From an uncultured Burkholderiaceae bacterium (GTDB taxonomy: Bacteria > Pseudomonadota > Gammaproteobacteria > Burkholderiales > Burkholderiaceae_F), in contig CALXQR010000007.1 of the NCBI GenBank assembly GCA_944390675.1, positions 1-64,000 of the forward strand: a stretch of 64,000 bases of DNA, written 5' to 3'. Shown one piece after another: positions 1 through 9,391 of this stretch. Positions within the stretch are counted from its first letter, which is position 1. The number at the start of each line of letters is the position of its first letter. Below the pieces are notes generated by a model that worked only from the letters and a program-made list of their open reading frames with translations, ran no database searches and was not told the origin of the DNA. A program made the translations under genes and the position numbers.

Positions 1-11
1 TGTAAACCGGC

Positions 12-194
12 CTAATGTCGAATTGCTTTGCAATTACGATAAATAAAAGCTTTCGGCTTTAGCCGAGAGTTGTTTACCATGTCTTCTGCGGATCGGTGTA
101 AAACAGTTGAAGCACGGATAACAGGTGGATTGACAAAATCGTAGTCATCGGAAATGTGTCGGCCGGCGTGCACCAGTACAGTCTCTTCTCGCAT
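12..194 (-). pseudogene. 5' fragment of a cystathionine beta-lyase-like (MetC/trans-sulfuration) gene, broken early
   Basis: The reading frame starts at the ATG at 194-192 on the minus strand, after a good ribosome site (CCGGAGAA). Its first ~45 residues (VLVHAGR, then NPPVIRASTVLH) resemble the N-terminus of PLP-dependent cystathionine beta-lyases of betaproteobacteria. After residue ~50 the family expects a glycine/arginine-rich stretch that leads into the PLP domain. Here the frame reads AFIYRNCKAIRH and hits TAG at 14-12. It is therefore either a decayed gene, a frameshifted gene whose remainder lies beyond the window edge, or a sequencing error. Catalytic residues cannot be assessed. It diverges from alaS. 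The family call rests on a short stretch. Confidence 0.45.
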
Positions 195-396
195 TGAAAG
201 TTCTCCGGTTAGAAAAAGCTTATTTCTCACTATCTTAATCACTGGAATTTATTTAGTGATGGAAACGATGACTGTTGTTGAAAGCATTTGTTGCTTTGCC
301 CCACAAAAAGCAAAAATGACTAGAATTAACAAATTCGCTCTGAAGTTTGCTATGAACATCAGACAATCTGTTTTTTTATAGAGAAGAGACTTGACT

Positions 397-3018
397 ATGA
401 AGACTTCGCAAATTCGCGAGACCTTTTTGAAGTTTTATGAAAGCAAAGGTCATACGATTGTGCATTCCAGCCCCGTGGTGCCGGGCAACGATCCGACGTT
501 GCTCTTTACCAATGCGGGTATGAACCAATTTAAAGATGTATTTTTGGGCTTTGACAAGCGCCCGTACACTCGTGCAACGACTGCTCAAAAGTGCATCCGC
601 GCCGGCGGCAAACACAATGACTTGGATAACGTCGGTTACACCGCTCGTCACCACACATTCTTTGAAATGTTGGGTAATTTCAGCTTCGGTGACTACTTCA
701 AGCGCGACGCGATCAAGTTTGCATGGGAACTTTTGACGAAGTACTTCATGCTCCCGGCTGAAAAGCTTTGGGTGACGGTCTACGCTGAAGACGATGAAGC
801 ATTTGACATTTGGAATAAGGAAGTGGGCGTGCCTGCCGATCGTATCGTGCGCATCGGTGACAATAAGGGCGCTCGCTACATGTCGGATAACTTCTGGATG
901 ATGGGCGATACCGGTCCCTGTGGTCCTTGCTCTGAAATTTTCTATGACCACGGCGAAGAAGTTCAAGGCGGCCCTCCGGGAAGCCCTGACGAAGACGGTG
1001 ACCGTTACATCGAAATCTGGAACTTGGTGTTCATGCAATTTAACCGTGACGAAAACGGTGTGATGCACAAGCTTCCGAAACCTTCCGTGGATACGGGCAT
1101 GGGCCTGGAACGTATCGCAGCAGTTTTGCAGCACGTTCACAGCAACTACGAAATTGACCTCTTTAAGAATCTTTTGGCTGCCGTTAAGAAGGCGGTTGAA
1201 GAAGCCGGCGCCACCGATGTGGATCCGGAAAGCCCCTCTTTGAAGGTTATCGCTGACCACATCCGCGCCTGCACCTTCTCGGTGGCTGACGGCATTTTGC
1301 CCGGCAACGAAGGCCGCGCTTATGTGCTTCGCCGTATTTGCCGCCGCGCGATCCGCCATGGCTACAAGCTCGGGGCCCGCAAGCCGTTCTTTGCAGGTTT
1401 GGTGGATGCTGTTATTGCAGAAATGGGTGAAGCCTATCCCGAAATCAAGAATCCCAAGATCAAAACGATTCTTGCTAAGGAAGAAGAACGATTTGCTCAG
1501 ACGCTCTCCCAAGGCATGCAAATGCTCGAAGACGCCATCGCGGAAACGAAAAACGGTGTGTTGGACGGCAAGGTTGCCTTTAAGCTTCATGACACCTACG
1601 GTTTCCCGGTTGACCTTACGGCTGACGTTTGCCGCGAACGCGACATGACTGTGGATATGGAAGGCTTTGACGCTGCCATGCAAGAGCAGCGCGACAAAGC
1701 CCGCGCCAGCGCGAAATTTAAGATGGCCGCGGGTCTCGAATACAACGGTCCGGATACGACTTTCACGGGTTACACCGAAACCGCGCATCAAGGCGCAAAG
1801 GTTATTGCTCTTTACCATGACGGTGAACAAGTCGAAGAAGTTCCCGCCGGTGAAGACTGCGTGGTCGTGCTCGACCAAACGCCCTTCTATGGTGAAAGCG
1901 GCGGTCAGGTGGGTGACACCGGTGTTATGAAGAATGACACGAGCATTGTTCGCGTGATCGATACGCAAAAGATTAAGGCTAAGGTGACGGGACACCACGC
2001 TCACGTGGAAGAAGGCCATGTGAAGGTGGGTGATGTGTTTGACGTGGCGATCGACGCAGAACGCCGCGCGAGCATTCGCCGCAACCACTCTGTCGCCCAC
2101 TTGCTGCAATACGCCTTGCGTGAAGTTTTGGGTGATCACGTGCAGCAGCGCGGCTCTTGGGTGGGGCCGGATGTGACGCGTTTTGACTTTACGAACACCG
2201 AAGCAATGACGATTGAACAAATCCACGAAGTGGAAGACATTGTCAATCGTGAAATTTTGGCCAATGCTGAAGTCACCGTCCGAGAAATGCCGATTGAAGA
2301 AGCAAAGAAGACGGGCGCTTTGATGCTTTTCGGTGAAAAGTACGGCTCAACCGTTCGTGTGGTTCAAATCGGACCGTCTTGTGAATTGTGCGGCGGTACG
2401 CACGTTGCCAGAACGGGTGATATTGGTTCCTTTAAGATTTTGAGCGAATCGGCTATTGCTGCGGGCATCCGCCGTGTCGAAGTGACGACCGGCATGAATG
2501 TCGTGGCTTTCACGCGCAAAGAAGAAAACACGATTCGTGAAGTTTGCGCAGCGTTGAAGTCTCCGGTTGATGCGCTGACGGATAAGGCTCATGCCGTTTT
2601 CGAAAATGTGAAGAGCCTTGAAAAAGACGTCGGCCGCTTGAAGGAAAAGATTGCGCAAATGACCGCTTCCACGTTAGTTGCTTCTGCCAAAGATTTCAAC
2701 GGCTACAAGCTTTTGGTGACGAAGGTCGACGGCATTGAGGCTAAGGCTTTGCGCTCGATGGCCGAAGGCTTACGTGATCAATTGGGTGAAGCCATTGTGG
2801 TTTTGGCAAGTGTGAACGACGGCAAGGTTCAGATTGTGGCCGGTGTCGCGAAGTCTCTCGTTTCGAGAGTGAAGGCCGGGGAATTGGCCGGATTTGTTGC
2901 CTCTAAGATGGGCGGCAAAGGCGGCGGCAAGCCCGATTTGGCCATGGCTGGCGCTCCCAAAGCTGAAGGTCTCGCTGAGGCGCTCGCTAGCGTCGAAGCG
3001 TTCCTTCAAGGTAAGTAA
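397..3018 (+). CDS. alaS: Alanyl-tRNA synthetase
   Basis: Charges tRNA-Ala with alanine in the cytoplasm and edits mischarged Ser/Gly. The 873-residue protein has the family's usual length. The N-terminal catalytic core is nearly colinear with E. coli AlaS ([34 protein letters not shown]). The editing domain carries HSVAH at ~564-568 and CELCGGTH at ~662-669, which supply the zinc/editing His and Cys residues. The C-Ala domain ends in a glycine-rich GGKGGGKPD segment. I chose ATG 397 over an in-frame TTG at 391 because it follows a GAGAAGAG ribosome site and matches the family N-terminus. The TusA-like gene follows after 3 nt and is probably co-transcribed. Confidence 0.97.
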   Translation: MKTSQIRETFLKFYESKGHTIVHSSPVVPGNDPTLLFTNAGMNQFKDVFLGFDKRPYTRATTAQKCIRAGGKHNDLDNVGYTARHHTFFEMLGNFSFGDYFKRDAIKFAWELLTKYFMLPAEKLWVTVYAEDDEAFDIWNKEVGVPADRIVRIGDNKGARYMSDNFWMMGDTGPCGPCSEIFYDHGEEVQGGPPGSPDEDGDRYIEIWNLVFMQFNRDENGVMHKLPKPSVDTGMGLERIAAVLQHVHSNYEIDLFKNLLAAVKKAVEEAGATDVDPESPSLKVIADHIRACTFSVADGILPGNEGRAYVLRRICRRAIRHGYKLGARKPFFAGLVDAVIAEMGEAYPEIKNPKIKTILAKEEERFAQTLSQGMQMLEDAIAETKNGVLDGKVAFKLHDTYGFPVDLTADVCRERDMTVDMEGFDAAMQEQRDKARASAKFKMAAGLEYNGPDTTFTGYTETAHQGAKVIALYHDGEQVEEVPAGEDCVVVLDQTPFYGESGGQVGDTGVMKNDTSIVRVIDTQKIKAKVTGHHAHVEEGHVKVGDVFDVAIDAERRASIRRNHSVAHLLQYALREVLGDHVQQRGSWVGPDVTRFDFTNTEAMTIEQIHEVEDIVNREILANAEVTVREMPIEEAKKTGALMLFGEKYGSTVRVVQIGPSCELCGGTHVARTGDIGSFKILSESAIAAGIRRVEVTTGMNVVAFTRKEENTIREVCAALKSPVDALTDKAHAVFENVKSLEKDVGRLKEKIAQMTASTLVASAKDFNGYKLLVTKVDGIEAKALRSMAEGLRDQLGEAIVVLASVNDGKVQIVAGVAKSLVSRVKAGELAGFVASKMGGKGGGKPDLAMAGAPKAEGLAEALASVEAFLQGK

Positions 3019-3021
3019 GCC

Positions 3022-3249
3022 ATGCGCTTTGATCAACAGATCGACACAAGGGGCACCAAGTGCCCCATGCCGGTTTTAAAGACAAAAAAGGCATTGGCGA
3101 AAATGCAGGCCGGAGAAGTGCTGATGGTTTTAGCCACGGATCCGGCAAGTGTTGCAGACCTTGCTCAATTTGCTCAACAAACCGGGCACAAGATCCTTGC
3201 TCAGGAACAAGTGGGCGATGAGTGGCATCACTACATCGAGCACAAGTAA
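3022..3249 (+). CDS. TusA/SirA-family sulfurtransferase
   Basis: A 75-residue protein with the family signature CPMPVLKTKKAL. The Cys of the CPxP motif (residue ~14) is the persulfide-carrying residue in TusA proteins, which relay sulfur for tRNA 2-thiouridine or molybdenum-cofactor chemistry. The fold's hydrophobic strand MVLATDPASVADL is also present. It starts 3 nt after alaS and ends just before a strong terminator, so alaS and this gene form a two-gene transcript. Several TusA paralogues exist in proteobacteria, so its exact partner (tRNA thiolation or another sulfur pathway) cannot be decided from sequence. Confidence 0.85.
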   Translation: MRFDQQIDTRGTKCPMPVLKTKKALAKMQAGEVLMVLATDPASVADLAQFAQQTGHKILAQEQVGDEWHHYIEHK

Positions 3250-3264
3250 GTTTTTGAAATGAGG

Positions 3265-3295
3265 AAAAAAATCGGCGTTTCCGCCGATTTTTTTT
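3265..3295. terminator. Bidirectional intrinsic terminator, alaS-tusA / BPSS1780-family gene
   Basis: The stem TCGGCG/CGCCGA has a 4-nt loop and is flanked by an A-run on the left and a T-run on the right, so it can terminate transcription from both sides. It lies between the convergent TusA-like gene and the minus-strand membrane protein gene, whose stop codon is in the T-run. Confidence 0.9.
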
Positions 3296-4064
3296 AATCA
3301 GAATTTACGTCGCCAAAGATATCAACCCACATGGGCCATATTGTGCTGTAAGCGACCGTTGTAAGGAAAAAGGCAATGGGAGTGAGAATGAAAATGGAGA
3401 CATCCCCCAGGCCTAAAGAGTCACAAAGAATGATGACGGCAAACGCGGCGGCGACAGTGATGCCGAAAATGATGAAAAGCAACACCAAAATCGCAAGCCA
3501 ATTTCTCAAACAGCCGAAAAACGAATAAAAGACAGATTTCCCGACGGTCATGTTTTTCCAAGTCACCAGCGCCGGCGCAAACCAGGTGGCCATTTGTCCA
3601 AGAGCGTAAACCACAACGGTCACGATGGCGGCAGACCAAGGAAAGTTTGCGTAAACTGATGCCCAATCCAGGCGTCCGTCAACGACTTTCCATTGACTGA
3701 CCTCGTCAACTGCCATGAAAATGTATAAGTAATTGGCAATCAGTAAAAAGAGCGCGTAAACGGCACCCACTCGCATCAAGCGTGAACGTTTGACGGGATC
3801 CTTGAATAGGTCGATCAAAATACCATAGGCTGGCTGTCGCCCTTCAGAAGCCTGGCGCGTGCCGTCAATGACGAGCATGGTGCCAAAGGGCATGAAAAAG
3901 GCGGCGATCACTAAACCCAGCATCGGCAGAGCACCGAGCACGGACATGGTAAACGCATAGAAAATGCAAATGCTCACCATGCCGAAAGGCGCCAATCGGA
4001 TGGCATGAAAACCCTCTCTCAGCCATTTAACGGGAGAGGAAAAACTGGCGATGTGTCCCTGCAT
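3294..4064 (-). CDS. BPSS1780-family inner-membrane protein, function unknown
   Basis: A 256-residue protein with about five or six hydrophobic segments (for example FGMVSICIFYAFTMSV, LFLLIANYLYIFM, LAILVLLFIIFGITVAAAFAVII) and a soluble N-terminus beginning near WLREGFHAIRLAP. The pattern and the neighbourhood next to a DUF2782-like gene and polA match the BPSS1780-type membrane proteins conserved in betaproteobacteria, which have no assigned function. It lies 3 nt downstream of the DUF2782-like gene on the same strand, so the two are likely one transcript. Confidence 0.7.
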   Translation of the reverse strand: MQGHIASFSSPVKWLREGFHAIRLAPFGMVSICIFYAFTMSVLGALPMLGLVIAAFFMPFGTMLVIDGTRQASEGRQPAYGILIDLFKDPVKRSRLMRVGAVYALFLLIANYLYIFMAVDEVSQWKVVDGRLDWASVYANFPWSAAIVTVVVYALGQMATWFAPALVTWKNMTVGKSVFYSFFGCLRNWLAILVLLFIIFGITVAAAFAVIILCDSLGLGDVSIFILTPIAFFLTTVAYSTIWPMWVDIFGDVNSD

Positions 4065-4067
4065 GCT

Positions 4068-4529
4068 TTAGAACCCGAAATTAATGAACTTAGGGGTTCC
4101 AAGCGTGTCTTTGCTGTGACCGGGGTTGTTGTTCGGACGGTCAGAGCGGTTTTGGATCGAATAAGGGATCTTGGTGCTGCCCGGCGTCACCACGTATTCG
4201 GTAATGCGGTTGTTTTGGTCGCGAATCGCTTCAATTTCCGTGCGTTGAGAACGACGTTCAATCTTGCCTTCTTCACGGTCCTTGCGAGCCTTGGCGTAAT
4301 CAGCATCGGTCGGAGCCAAGTCCGGATTGACTTCATATTGACGGGCTTTTTCCGAGAGCTTTTCGTAATTCGAAGCGCGGCGGGGAGCCTGAACTTGATC
4401 ACGAGCGTCTTCGGCGGCCGATTCGCTGATTTGCGGGGGCGCGCTGATGGGAGCGGCAAGCGCGGGAGATAATGCTGCCGAGCCTAAACTCATCGCGGCG
4501 ATGGCGGTCAACAAAAGCGTTTTTTTCAT
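4068..4529 (-). CDS. Secreted DUF2782-like protein
   Basis: A 153-residue protein with a clear Sec signal peptide (MKKTLLLTAIAAMSLGSAAL, cleavage near ALA-AP at ~26). A Pro/Ala/Glu-rich, charged middle leads to the segment RTEIEAIRDQNNRITEYVVTP, which resembles the DUF2782 core (an R-I-E-E-Y-R-V-like strand). DUF2782 genes lie next to polA and BPSS1780-type genes in Burkholderiales, which supports the assignment. The C-terminal tail (SIQNRSDRPNNNPGHSKD) is longer and more polar than usual. It is presumably periplasmic; its role is unknown. Confidence 0.6.
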   Translation of the reverse strand: MKKTLLLTAIAAMSLGSAALSPALAAPISAPPQISESAAEDARDQVQAPRRASNYEKLSEKARQYEVNPDLAPTDADYAKARKDREEGKIERRSQRTEIEAIRDQNNRITEYVVTPGSTKIPYSIQNRSDRPNNNPGHSKDTLGTPKFINFGF

Positions 4530-4748
4530 AGCGGAACTCTTAAGAATGTTCGGTCTTTAATTTGATTATAGGTGTGAGATTCTACTGGAAGGGAGAAATT
4601 TCGACATTTGTTGCTCTTTTCGCAAAATTAAGACAAAAGTCGCTTGAGGTTTCGAATTGAAGGGTCGGCCACTGCACGAAGCAATGAGGTGAAAAGAACT
4701 CGAATTTCTCTAAAATAACCGAGTAACTTTTGAGATTTCGGTTTTTCT

Positions 4749-7505
4749 ATGAAAACAGTTTTGCTTGTTGACGGTTCCAATTTTCTTTATCGAGCGTTCC
4801 ACGGTTTGCCTGATTTAAGGACAAGCGCCGGGGAACCCACTGGCGCAATCAAAGGTTTTGCCAATATGCTGAGGATGATCAAATCCATGATCCATCCCGA
4901 CTATGCGGCTTGTGTGTTTGATGCGCACGGCGGCACATTCAGAGATGAAATCTATAGTGAGTACAAAGCCAACCGTCCGCCCATGCCTGAAGATCTTGCC
5001 TGTCAGGTAGAACCGATTTTTTCGATGGTTAAGGCTCAGGGCTGGCCTTTTTTACAAGTTCCCGGCATTGAAGCCGATGATGTGATCGGCACGCTCGCGA
5101 AACAGGCCGAAAGGAAGGGCTTTAAAGTTTTCATCGCAACCGGTGACAAAGATATGAGTCAGCTTGTCACCGAAAACGTTTTTATTCTCAACACCATGAC
5201 CCGTCAAATATTGGATGTCGACGGTGTCAAAGCTAAGTACGGCGTGAGCCCCGATAAAATCATTGACTATCTCTCTCTTATGGGGGACGCGGTTGATAAT
5301 GTTCCGGGCATCACCAAGTGCGGACCGAAAACGGCGGCTAAATGGGTTAATGATTTCGGCAGCTTGGATGGAATCATGCAAAGAGCCGGTGAAGTGAAGG
5401 GTAAAGCCGGTGAATACCTCAGAGAAGGCATGGGCTTTTTGCCTACCGCGCGAGCCCTTGTGACAATCAAAACGGATGCGGATCTATCTGAGTACGTGAA
5501 AGATTCTGATGTCTGCACGCTCACCTTTAAGGATGAAGATTCGGACTTTTTAAGCCGGTTTTATGCTCGCTGGGAAATGCAGCAAAGCAGAAAAGCTGTT
5601 CAAAAACATGGGTTACCTTCTAAACCTGAGAAAACGCCGACTCCTGAAGTGGGGCATACCGAGGATCTTTTTGCCAGTATCCCGTCAGAACCTGAACAAA
5701 AGCCTGTTCAAGTCTCGCAATCCGCTCTGACGATCATTGAAAATAAAGAAAGTCTCAGCGCTGTGGCTCGAGATTTAAATAAAACCGATGAGACGGTTTC
5801 ATTTGTTCTCCTGTGCGATCCATCGGACGGCATGCATGCGAAGGTTGACGGTATTGGACTGAGTTTCGGCAGCAAAAATGTTTATGTTCCCGTTGCTCGT
5901 CTCGGTCAGGAGCTCATTGTTCAAGAGTTGGGACCTTGGTTTGCTTCTGAGAAGTCAAAAGTCAGTCAGCAGTGCAAATTTTTCCGCCACGCTTTGGCCA
6001 ATATGGGGATTGCGTTAAGTCCGAAGACCGAAGATGTGACGCTTCTGAGCTACGTGATCGAAGCGCACATGAAGCACGAACTTTCCAATTTGGCTTTGCG
6101 CTGGCTGCAAAGAGATGTTCCCTCGATCGAAGATCTGATCGGCAAGGGTGCAAAACAGATTCCTTGTTCAGTGCTTGACGTTAATGCCGCGGCAGAATTT
6201 TGCGCGGCAAGAAGTTCAGCAATTGTTGAGCTCTTTAAGATTCTTCGAGACAGAGTTAATGCCGATGAGGGGCTTAAGGCTATCTATGAGACGATTGAGC
6301 TGCCTACCCAGAATGTGCTCTTTATCATGGAACGCAACGGTGTTCTCATTGACTCTATGAGACTTGGGGCGCAAAGCGATGCTTTAGGCGATGAGATTGT
6401 GAAGCTTGAGGCCAAGTGTCACGAAATGGCCGGTCAGCGTTTTAATGTGGCCAGTCCCAAACAGCTTTCGCACATTTTGTTTGAGGTGCTCCAGATACCG
6501 GTTCCGCCGAAAACAAAGAAAACTGCGACGGGCGGCTACAGCACCAATGAAGATGTGCTGCAGCAGTTAGCATTGGACTACCCGCTCCCAAAGGCAATAT
6601 TGGAATTTAGGCGCCTGAGCAAACTCAAGAGTACCTACACGGACAAACTGCCCTTGATGATTTTTCCGAAGACCGGCCGTGTTCATACCACCTTTGGTCA
6701 GACGACGGCGGTGACGGGGCGCCTGGCTTCGAGCGACCCGAACCTTCAAAATATTCCTGTTCGAACCGGTGAGGGACGCCGTGTGCGGGAAGCATTTGTT
6801 GCGCCCACTAATCACGTGATTGTTTCAGCCGACTACTCTCAAATCGAATTGAGAATCATGGCGCATTTGTCTGCGGACGCAGGGCTTTTGGATGCTTTCC
6901 ACAAAGGGCTTGACATTCACCGCGCCACAGCAGCGGAAGTATTCGGTGTGGAACTTGATAAAGTGACGCCCGATCAGCGCCGTACGGCCAAAGTGATTAA
7001 TTTTGGTTTGATTTACGGGATGAGCGCCTTTGGGCTTGCGCAAAACTTGGGTATTGAGCCGCAGGCGGCGAGAAACTACATTGACCGTTATTTTGCCCGC
7101 TATCCGGGTGTCAAAGCCTATATGGAGAAGACCCGGGCGCTCGCTCATGAGCAGGGCTTTGTTCAGACCGCTTTCGGACGCAGACTATGGCTGCCCGATA
7201 TTGCGAGCTCCAGAGCTCCTGTGCGTGCCGCCGCTGAACGCGCGGCCATTAACGCACCGATGCAGGGCACGGCCGCTGACTTGATTAAGAAGGCAATGAT
7301 TGCCGTGCAGGCATGGATTGAAGAAAATCAGATGAAAACGCTTCTGGTTTTGCAGGTGCACGACGAACTGGTTTTGGAAGTGCCTCAGGATGAACTCGAG
7401 AAAGTGAAGGCGGCGCTGCCGAAACTGATGCAGGGTGTGGCGAGCTTATCGGTGCCGCTCATCGCAGAGGTGGGCAGCGGCGACAGTTGGGAGTCCGCCC
7501 ACTAG
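4749..7505 (+). CDS. polA: DNA polymerase I with a degenerate proofreading domain
   Basis: Replication and repair polymerase, 918 residues. The N-terminal 5'-nuclease domain (~1-290) is intact: LLVDGSNFLYRAFHG, FDAHGGTFRDE, EADDVIG, GDKDMSQL and GDAVDNVPG. The polymerase domain (~520-918) has motif A DYSQIELRIMAHLS, motif B RRTAKVINFGLIYGM and motif C QVHDELVLE. In the central 3'-5' exonuclease domain the catalytic positions are changed: E. coli D355-T-E357 aligns with L355-C-D357, D424 with F412, and D501 with R488. Proofreading should therefore be absent, as in Taq-type enzymes. ATG 4749 matches the family N-terminus, although no strong ribosome site precedes it. Confidence 0.97.
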   Translation: MKTVLLVDGSNFLYRAFHGLPDLRTSAGEPTGAIKGFANMLRMIKSMIHPDYAACVFDAHGGTFRDEIYSEYKANRPPMPEDLACQVEPIFSMVKAQGWPFLQVPGIEADDVIGTLAKQAERKGFKVFIATGDKDMSQLVTENVFILNTMTRQILDVDGVKAKYGVSPDKIIDYLSLMGDAVDNVPGITKCGPKTAAKWVNDFGSLDGIMQRAGEVKGKAGEYLREGMGFLPTARALVTIKTDADLSEYVKDSDVCTLTFKDEDSDFLSRFYARWEMQQSRKAVQKHGLPSKPEKTPTPEVGHTEDLFASIPSEPEQKPVQVSQSALTIIENKESLSAVARDLNKTDETVSFVLLCDPSDGMHAKVDGIGLSFGSKNVYVPVARLGQELIVQELGPWFASEKSKVSQQCKFFRHALANMGIALSPKTEDVTLLSYVIEAHMKHELSNLALRWLQRDVPSIEDLIGKGAKQIPCSVLDVNAAAEFCAARSSAIVELFKILRDRVNADEGLKAIYETIELPTQNVLFIMERNGVLIDSMRLGAQSDALGDEIVKLEAKCHEMAGQRFNVASPKQLSHILFEVLQIPVPPKTKKTATGGYSTNEDVLQQLALDYPLPKAILEFRRLSKLKSTYTDKLPLMIFPKTGRVHTTFGQTTAVTGRLASSDPNLQNIPVRTGEGRRVREAFVAPTNHVIVSADYSQIELRIMAHLSADAGLLDAFHKGLDIHRATAAEVFGVELDKVTPDQRRTAKVINFGLIYGMSAFGLAQNLGIEPQAARNYIDRYFARYPGVKAYMEKTRALAHEQGFVQTAFGRRLWLPDIASSRAPVRAAAERAAINAPMQGTAADLIKKAMIAVQAWIEENQMKTLLVLQVHDELVLEVPQDELEKVKAALPKLMQGVASLSVPLIAEVGSGDSWESAH

Positions 7506-7511
7506 TTAAGA

Positions 7512-7540
7512 AAAAGGCTTTCGGTTTTCGAAAGCCTTTT
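7512..7540. terminator. Bidirectional terminator, polA / META lipoprotein
   Basis: A 12-bp stem (AAAAGGCTTTCG / CGAAAGCCTTTT) with a 5-nt loop lies between the polA stop and the stop of the convergent lipoprotein gene. A- and T-rich flanks serve both directions. Confidence 0.88.
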
Positions 7541-7544
7541 CACT

Positions 7545-8006
7545 TTATTGGCATTGGCCCGCTTTTTCCGGTTCGTATTGGGCCAGGAGTTGCCCCTTTT
7601 CGTCCCAGAACATCAGTCCCTTAGCGTTTTGCGTCAGGTAACGGGTGTTTTGAAGCATATTAAGCAATTGGCCTTCGAGCTTCATCGCGTCAGGTGAGCA
7701 CATTCTGCGCGTGGTGGCGGCAGGCGCAAAGGAGAATTTCTTGCCATCGAGCGTATAGGTTGTGTTAAAGAGGTTGCAGCCTAAGTTTCCCGAGACTTTT
7801 GAGCCATCCAAAAAGTCCATGACGGGCGGAAGATTTTCACAGTCTTCAGAATCCTTGGCGGCGGGCGTTGCGACCACTAATTGCCAGGAAGTACCTTGAA
7901 GATTTTTGACGGCTTCGCCCGCTAAGTTGTCAGCAGGGCTTTTTTCCGTGCAGCCTGTTAATGCCATAACAAATGCTCCTAAAAGGGCGATAAAAGATTT
8001 CTGCAT
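7545..8006 (-). CDS. META-domain (HslJ-like) lipoprotein
   Basis: A 153-residue protein with a lipoprotein signal: a hydrophobic stretch, then LTGC at 16-19, so Cys19 is the likely lipidated residue. The rest matches the META/HslJ domain: LQGTSWQL, then SGNLGCNLFNTTYTLDG, FAPAATTRRMCSPDAMKLE and FWDEKGQLLAQY. META proteins are envelope proteins linked to heat- or novobiocin-type stress in E. coli (HslJ), without a known enzymatic activity. Cys pairs in the mature part could form disulfides. It appears monocistronic. Confidence 0.85.
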   Translation of the reverse strand: MQKSFIALLGAFVMALTGCTEKSPADNLAGEAVKNLQGTSWQLVVATPAAKDSEDCENLPPVMDFLDGSKVSGNLGCNLFNTTYTLDGKKFSFAPAATTRRMCSPDAMKLEGQLLNMLQNTRYLTQNAKGLMFWDEKGQLLAQYEPEKAGQCQ

Positions 8007-8339
8007 AATTGCCTTCCCTTTGTTAATTTCAGAGAGATCGTAACGGAAAGGTGAGAAGCTTGCGAGCTTTTTTGCACATTGTTTCGAAATTGCCTAAAAA
8101 AATGGCTAGGGTTTTGGGGCCCTAGCCTAACTCTCTCTTCTCTTGTTCCGGAGGACCAGCTCTGCTTGTCTCTCACGGCTTTAACTTTACATAGCCTGCC
8201 TCTGAAATACCGATTCAAAATGTATGTGCTCGCAACTAAATATTTCAGACAAAGTTACCGAAAAGTCTCAATTTTTTGAAAAATCTTTAAAAAACAATTT
8301 GTTAGACTGATTTAACAGAGCTGTAAAATTTGCAACTTG
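8007..8339. other. 333-bp intergenic region with a minus-strand terminator
   Basis: No credible protein gene lies here. A perfect GC-rich hairpin (GGCTAGGG / CCCTAGCC, ~8103-8126) is followed by a T-run only when read on the minus strand. It either ends a ~200-nt 3' extension of the EamA transcript or ends an independent small RNA transcribed leftward from ~8250. A weak -35-like TTGAGA lies at 8271-8266 on the minus strand. Confidence 0.5.
8094..8126 (-). terminator. Intrinsic terminator downstream of the EamA gene or of an unannotated small RNA
   Basis: On the minus strand, GGCTAGGG and CCCTAGCC pair perfectly around a short loop and are followed by ATTTTTTTA. No T-run follows on the plus strand, so the direction is minus. 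Confidence 0.75.
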
Positions 8340-9206
8340 TTAAGGTTTTGTTTGTTGACGCCGGGTGAGCATCGTGGCGCAGACTCCTGAGACCATAATG
8401 ACCGCAATGCCGATTTCGGTTGTAAGCGATAACGCGTCACCAAAAAAGAGCAAGCCCATAAGTTCAGCCATGATGATGGCCGAAAACTGCAGACAGGAAC
8501 TGAGCAGGACGTTGCCTTGCCCAAAAGCAAGCGTCAAGGAGCATTGCGCACAGGTTGCGCAAACAGCCATGCCGATTAAGTAGCCAATGTTGTCGAGCGT
8601 AATCGGCGAGAGCCCGCCCTCAAGGAAAAGATTGCCCAAAAGGCCGTAAAACGTGCCAAAGACGGTGAAGTAGAAAACAATTCGCCAGGAGGGTTCTTTA
8701 AGCTGTCCCAGTTCCTTAATTTGCCAGTAGGCGACGCTGCCTAAAAATCCAGAAGCAAGTGCCAGCATGGCACCCAGCATTTGTCCCGAGGAAAACGAGG
8801 GCTGAAGCACAAGCACCACGCCGCAAAAACCCAGCACAATGCAGCCGAGCAGTCCCCAGGGCATGGGTTGCTTTCGCATGAGCAAAATCACGACCATGAA
8901 AGAGGACAAAAACAGGGGCGAGGTGTAATTCAAAGTCATGGAAGTGCCCACAGGGAGCATGGTGAGCGACAAAAACCAGATGGACATTGAAACCGTGCCG
9001 ATGAAGCTTCGCTTGAAGTGACCGAAAAGGTAAGGTGTTCGGATCGTGTAGCCGCGCGAGCGGATGAAGGTATAAAGCAAAATGACGCCCGCGAGCGAGC
9101 GGTAGAAAATCAATTCAAAGGTGCCGAAATCTTCAGCGCCCATTTTGACAAAAACGGCCATCAAGGAAAAGAAAAAGGAGGCCGAAAGCATCCAAAGTGA
9201 TTTCAT
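8340..9206 (-). CDS. EamA/DMT-family membrane transporter
   Basis: A ten-helix drug/metabolite-type transporter made of two EamA repeats (first SLWMLSASFFFSLMAVFVKMG, second near MLGAMLALASGFLGSVAYW). The central AELMGLLFFGD motif is typical of the second repeat. The substrate cannot be inferred. I place the start at ATG 9206 (288 residues), because the longer frame begins with a TTG at 9248 and adds a polar, non-conserved 14-residue lead. The gene faces away from the his operon. Confidence 0.82.
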   Translation of the reverse strand: MKSLWMLSASFFFSLMAVFVKMGAEDFGTFELIFYRSLAGVILLYTFIRSRGYTIRTPYLFGHFKRSFIGTVSMSIWFLSLTMLPVGTSMTLNYTSPLFLSSFMVVILLMRKQPMPWGLLGCIVLGFCGVVLVLQPSFSSGQMLGAMLALASGFLGSVAYWQIKELGQLKEPSWRIVFYFTVFGTFYGLLGNLFLEGGLSPITLDNIGYLIGMAVCATCAQCSLTLAFGQGNVLLSSCLQFSAIIMAELMGLLFFGDALSLTTEIGIAVIMVSGVCATMLTRRQQTKP

Positions 9207-9391
9207 TTTTTTTGTGCAATTTGTTTTTGGCAAAGAATACACGGACAAGCGTTGTTGCGCATTAGGATTTGTTCAGGGTACGGCCTCAGAGAAAATCAAA
9301 AAATAAAAAAATTGTTTTTCCTACGCTGTAGTGCCTAGACACAAAAGTTGAAAAAGTGGAAAAATAAAAACTGTTCAATAAGGACGTTTTT

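Noticed and set aside
376..2226. 616-codon minus-strand open frame opposite alaS
   Set aside because: Its composition (His/Phe/Arg/Val-rich, no domain) is the usual shadow of a strongly coding plus-strand gene; alaS is unmistakable on the other strand.
4540..4748. Promoters in the polA / DUF2782-like divergent gap
   Set aside because: Only partial -10-like matches (for example TAAAAT near 4712) without a -35 at proper distance; not strong enough to list.
7979..8218. 79-codon minus-strand frame in the META/EamA gap
   Set aside because: Runs through the terminator hairpin and into the lipoprotein start; no ribosome site, Arg/Ser-rich composition.
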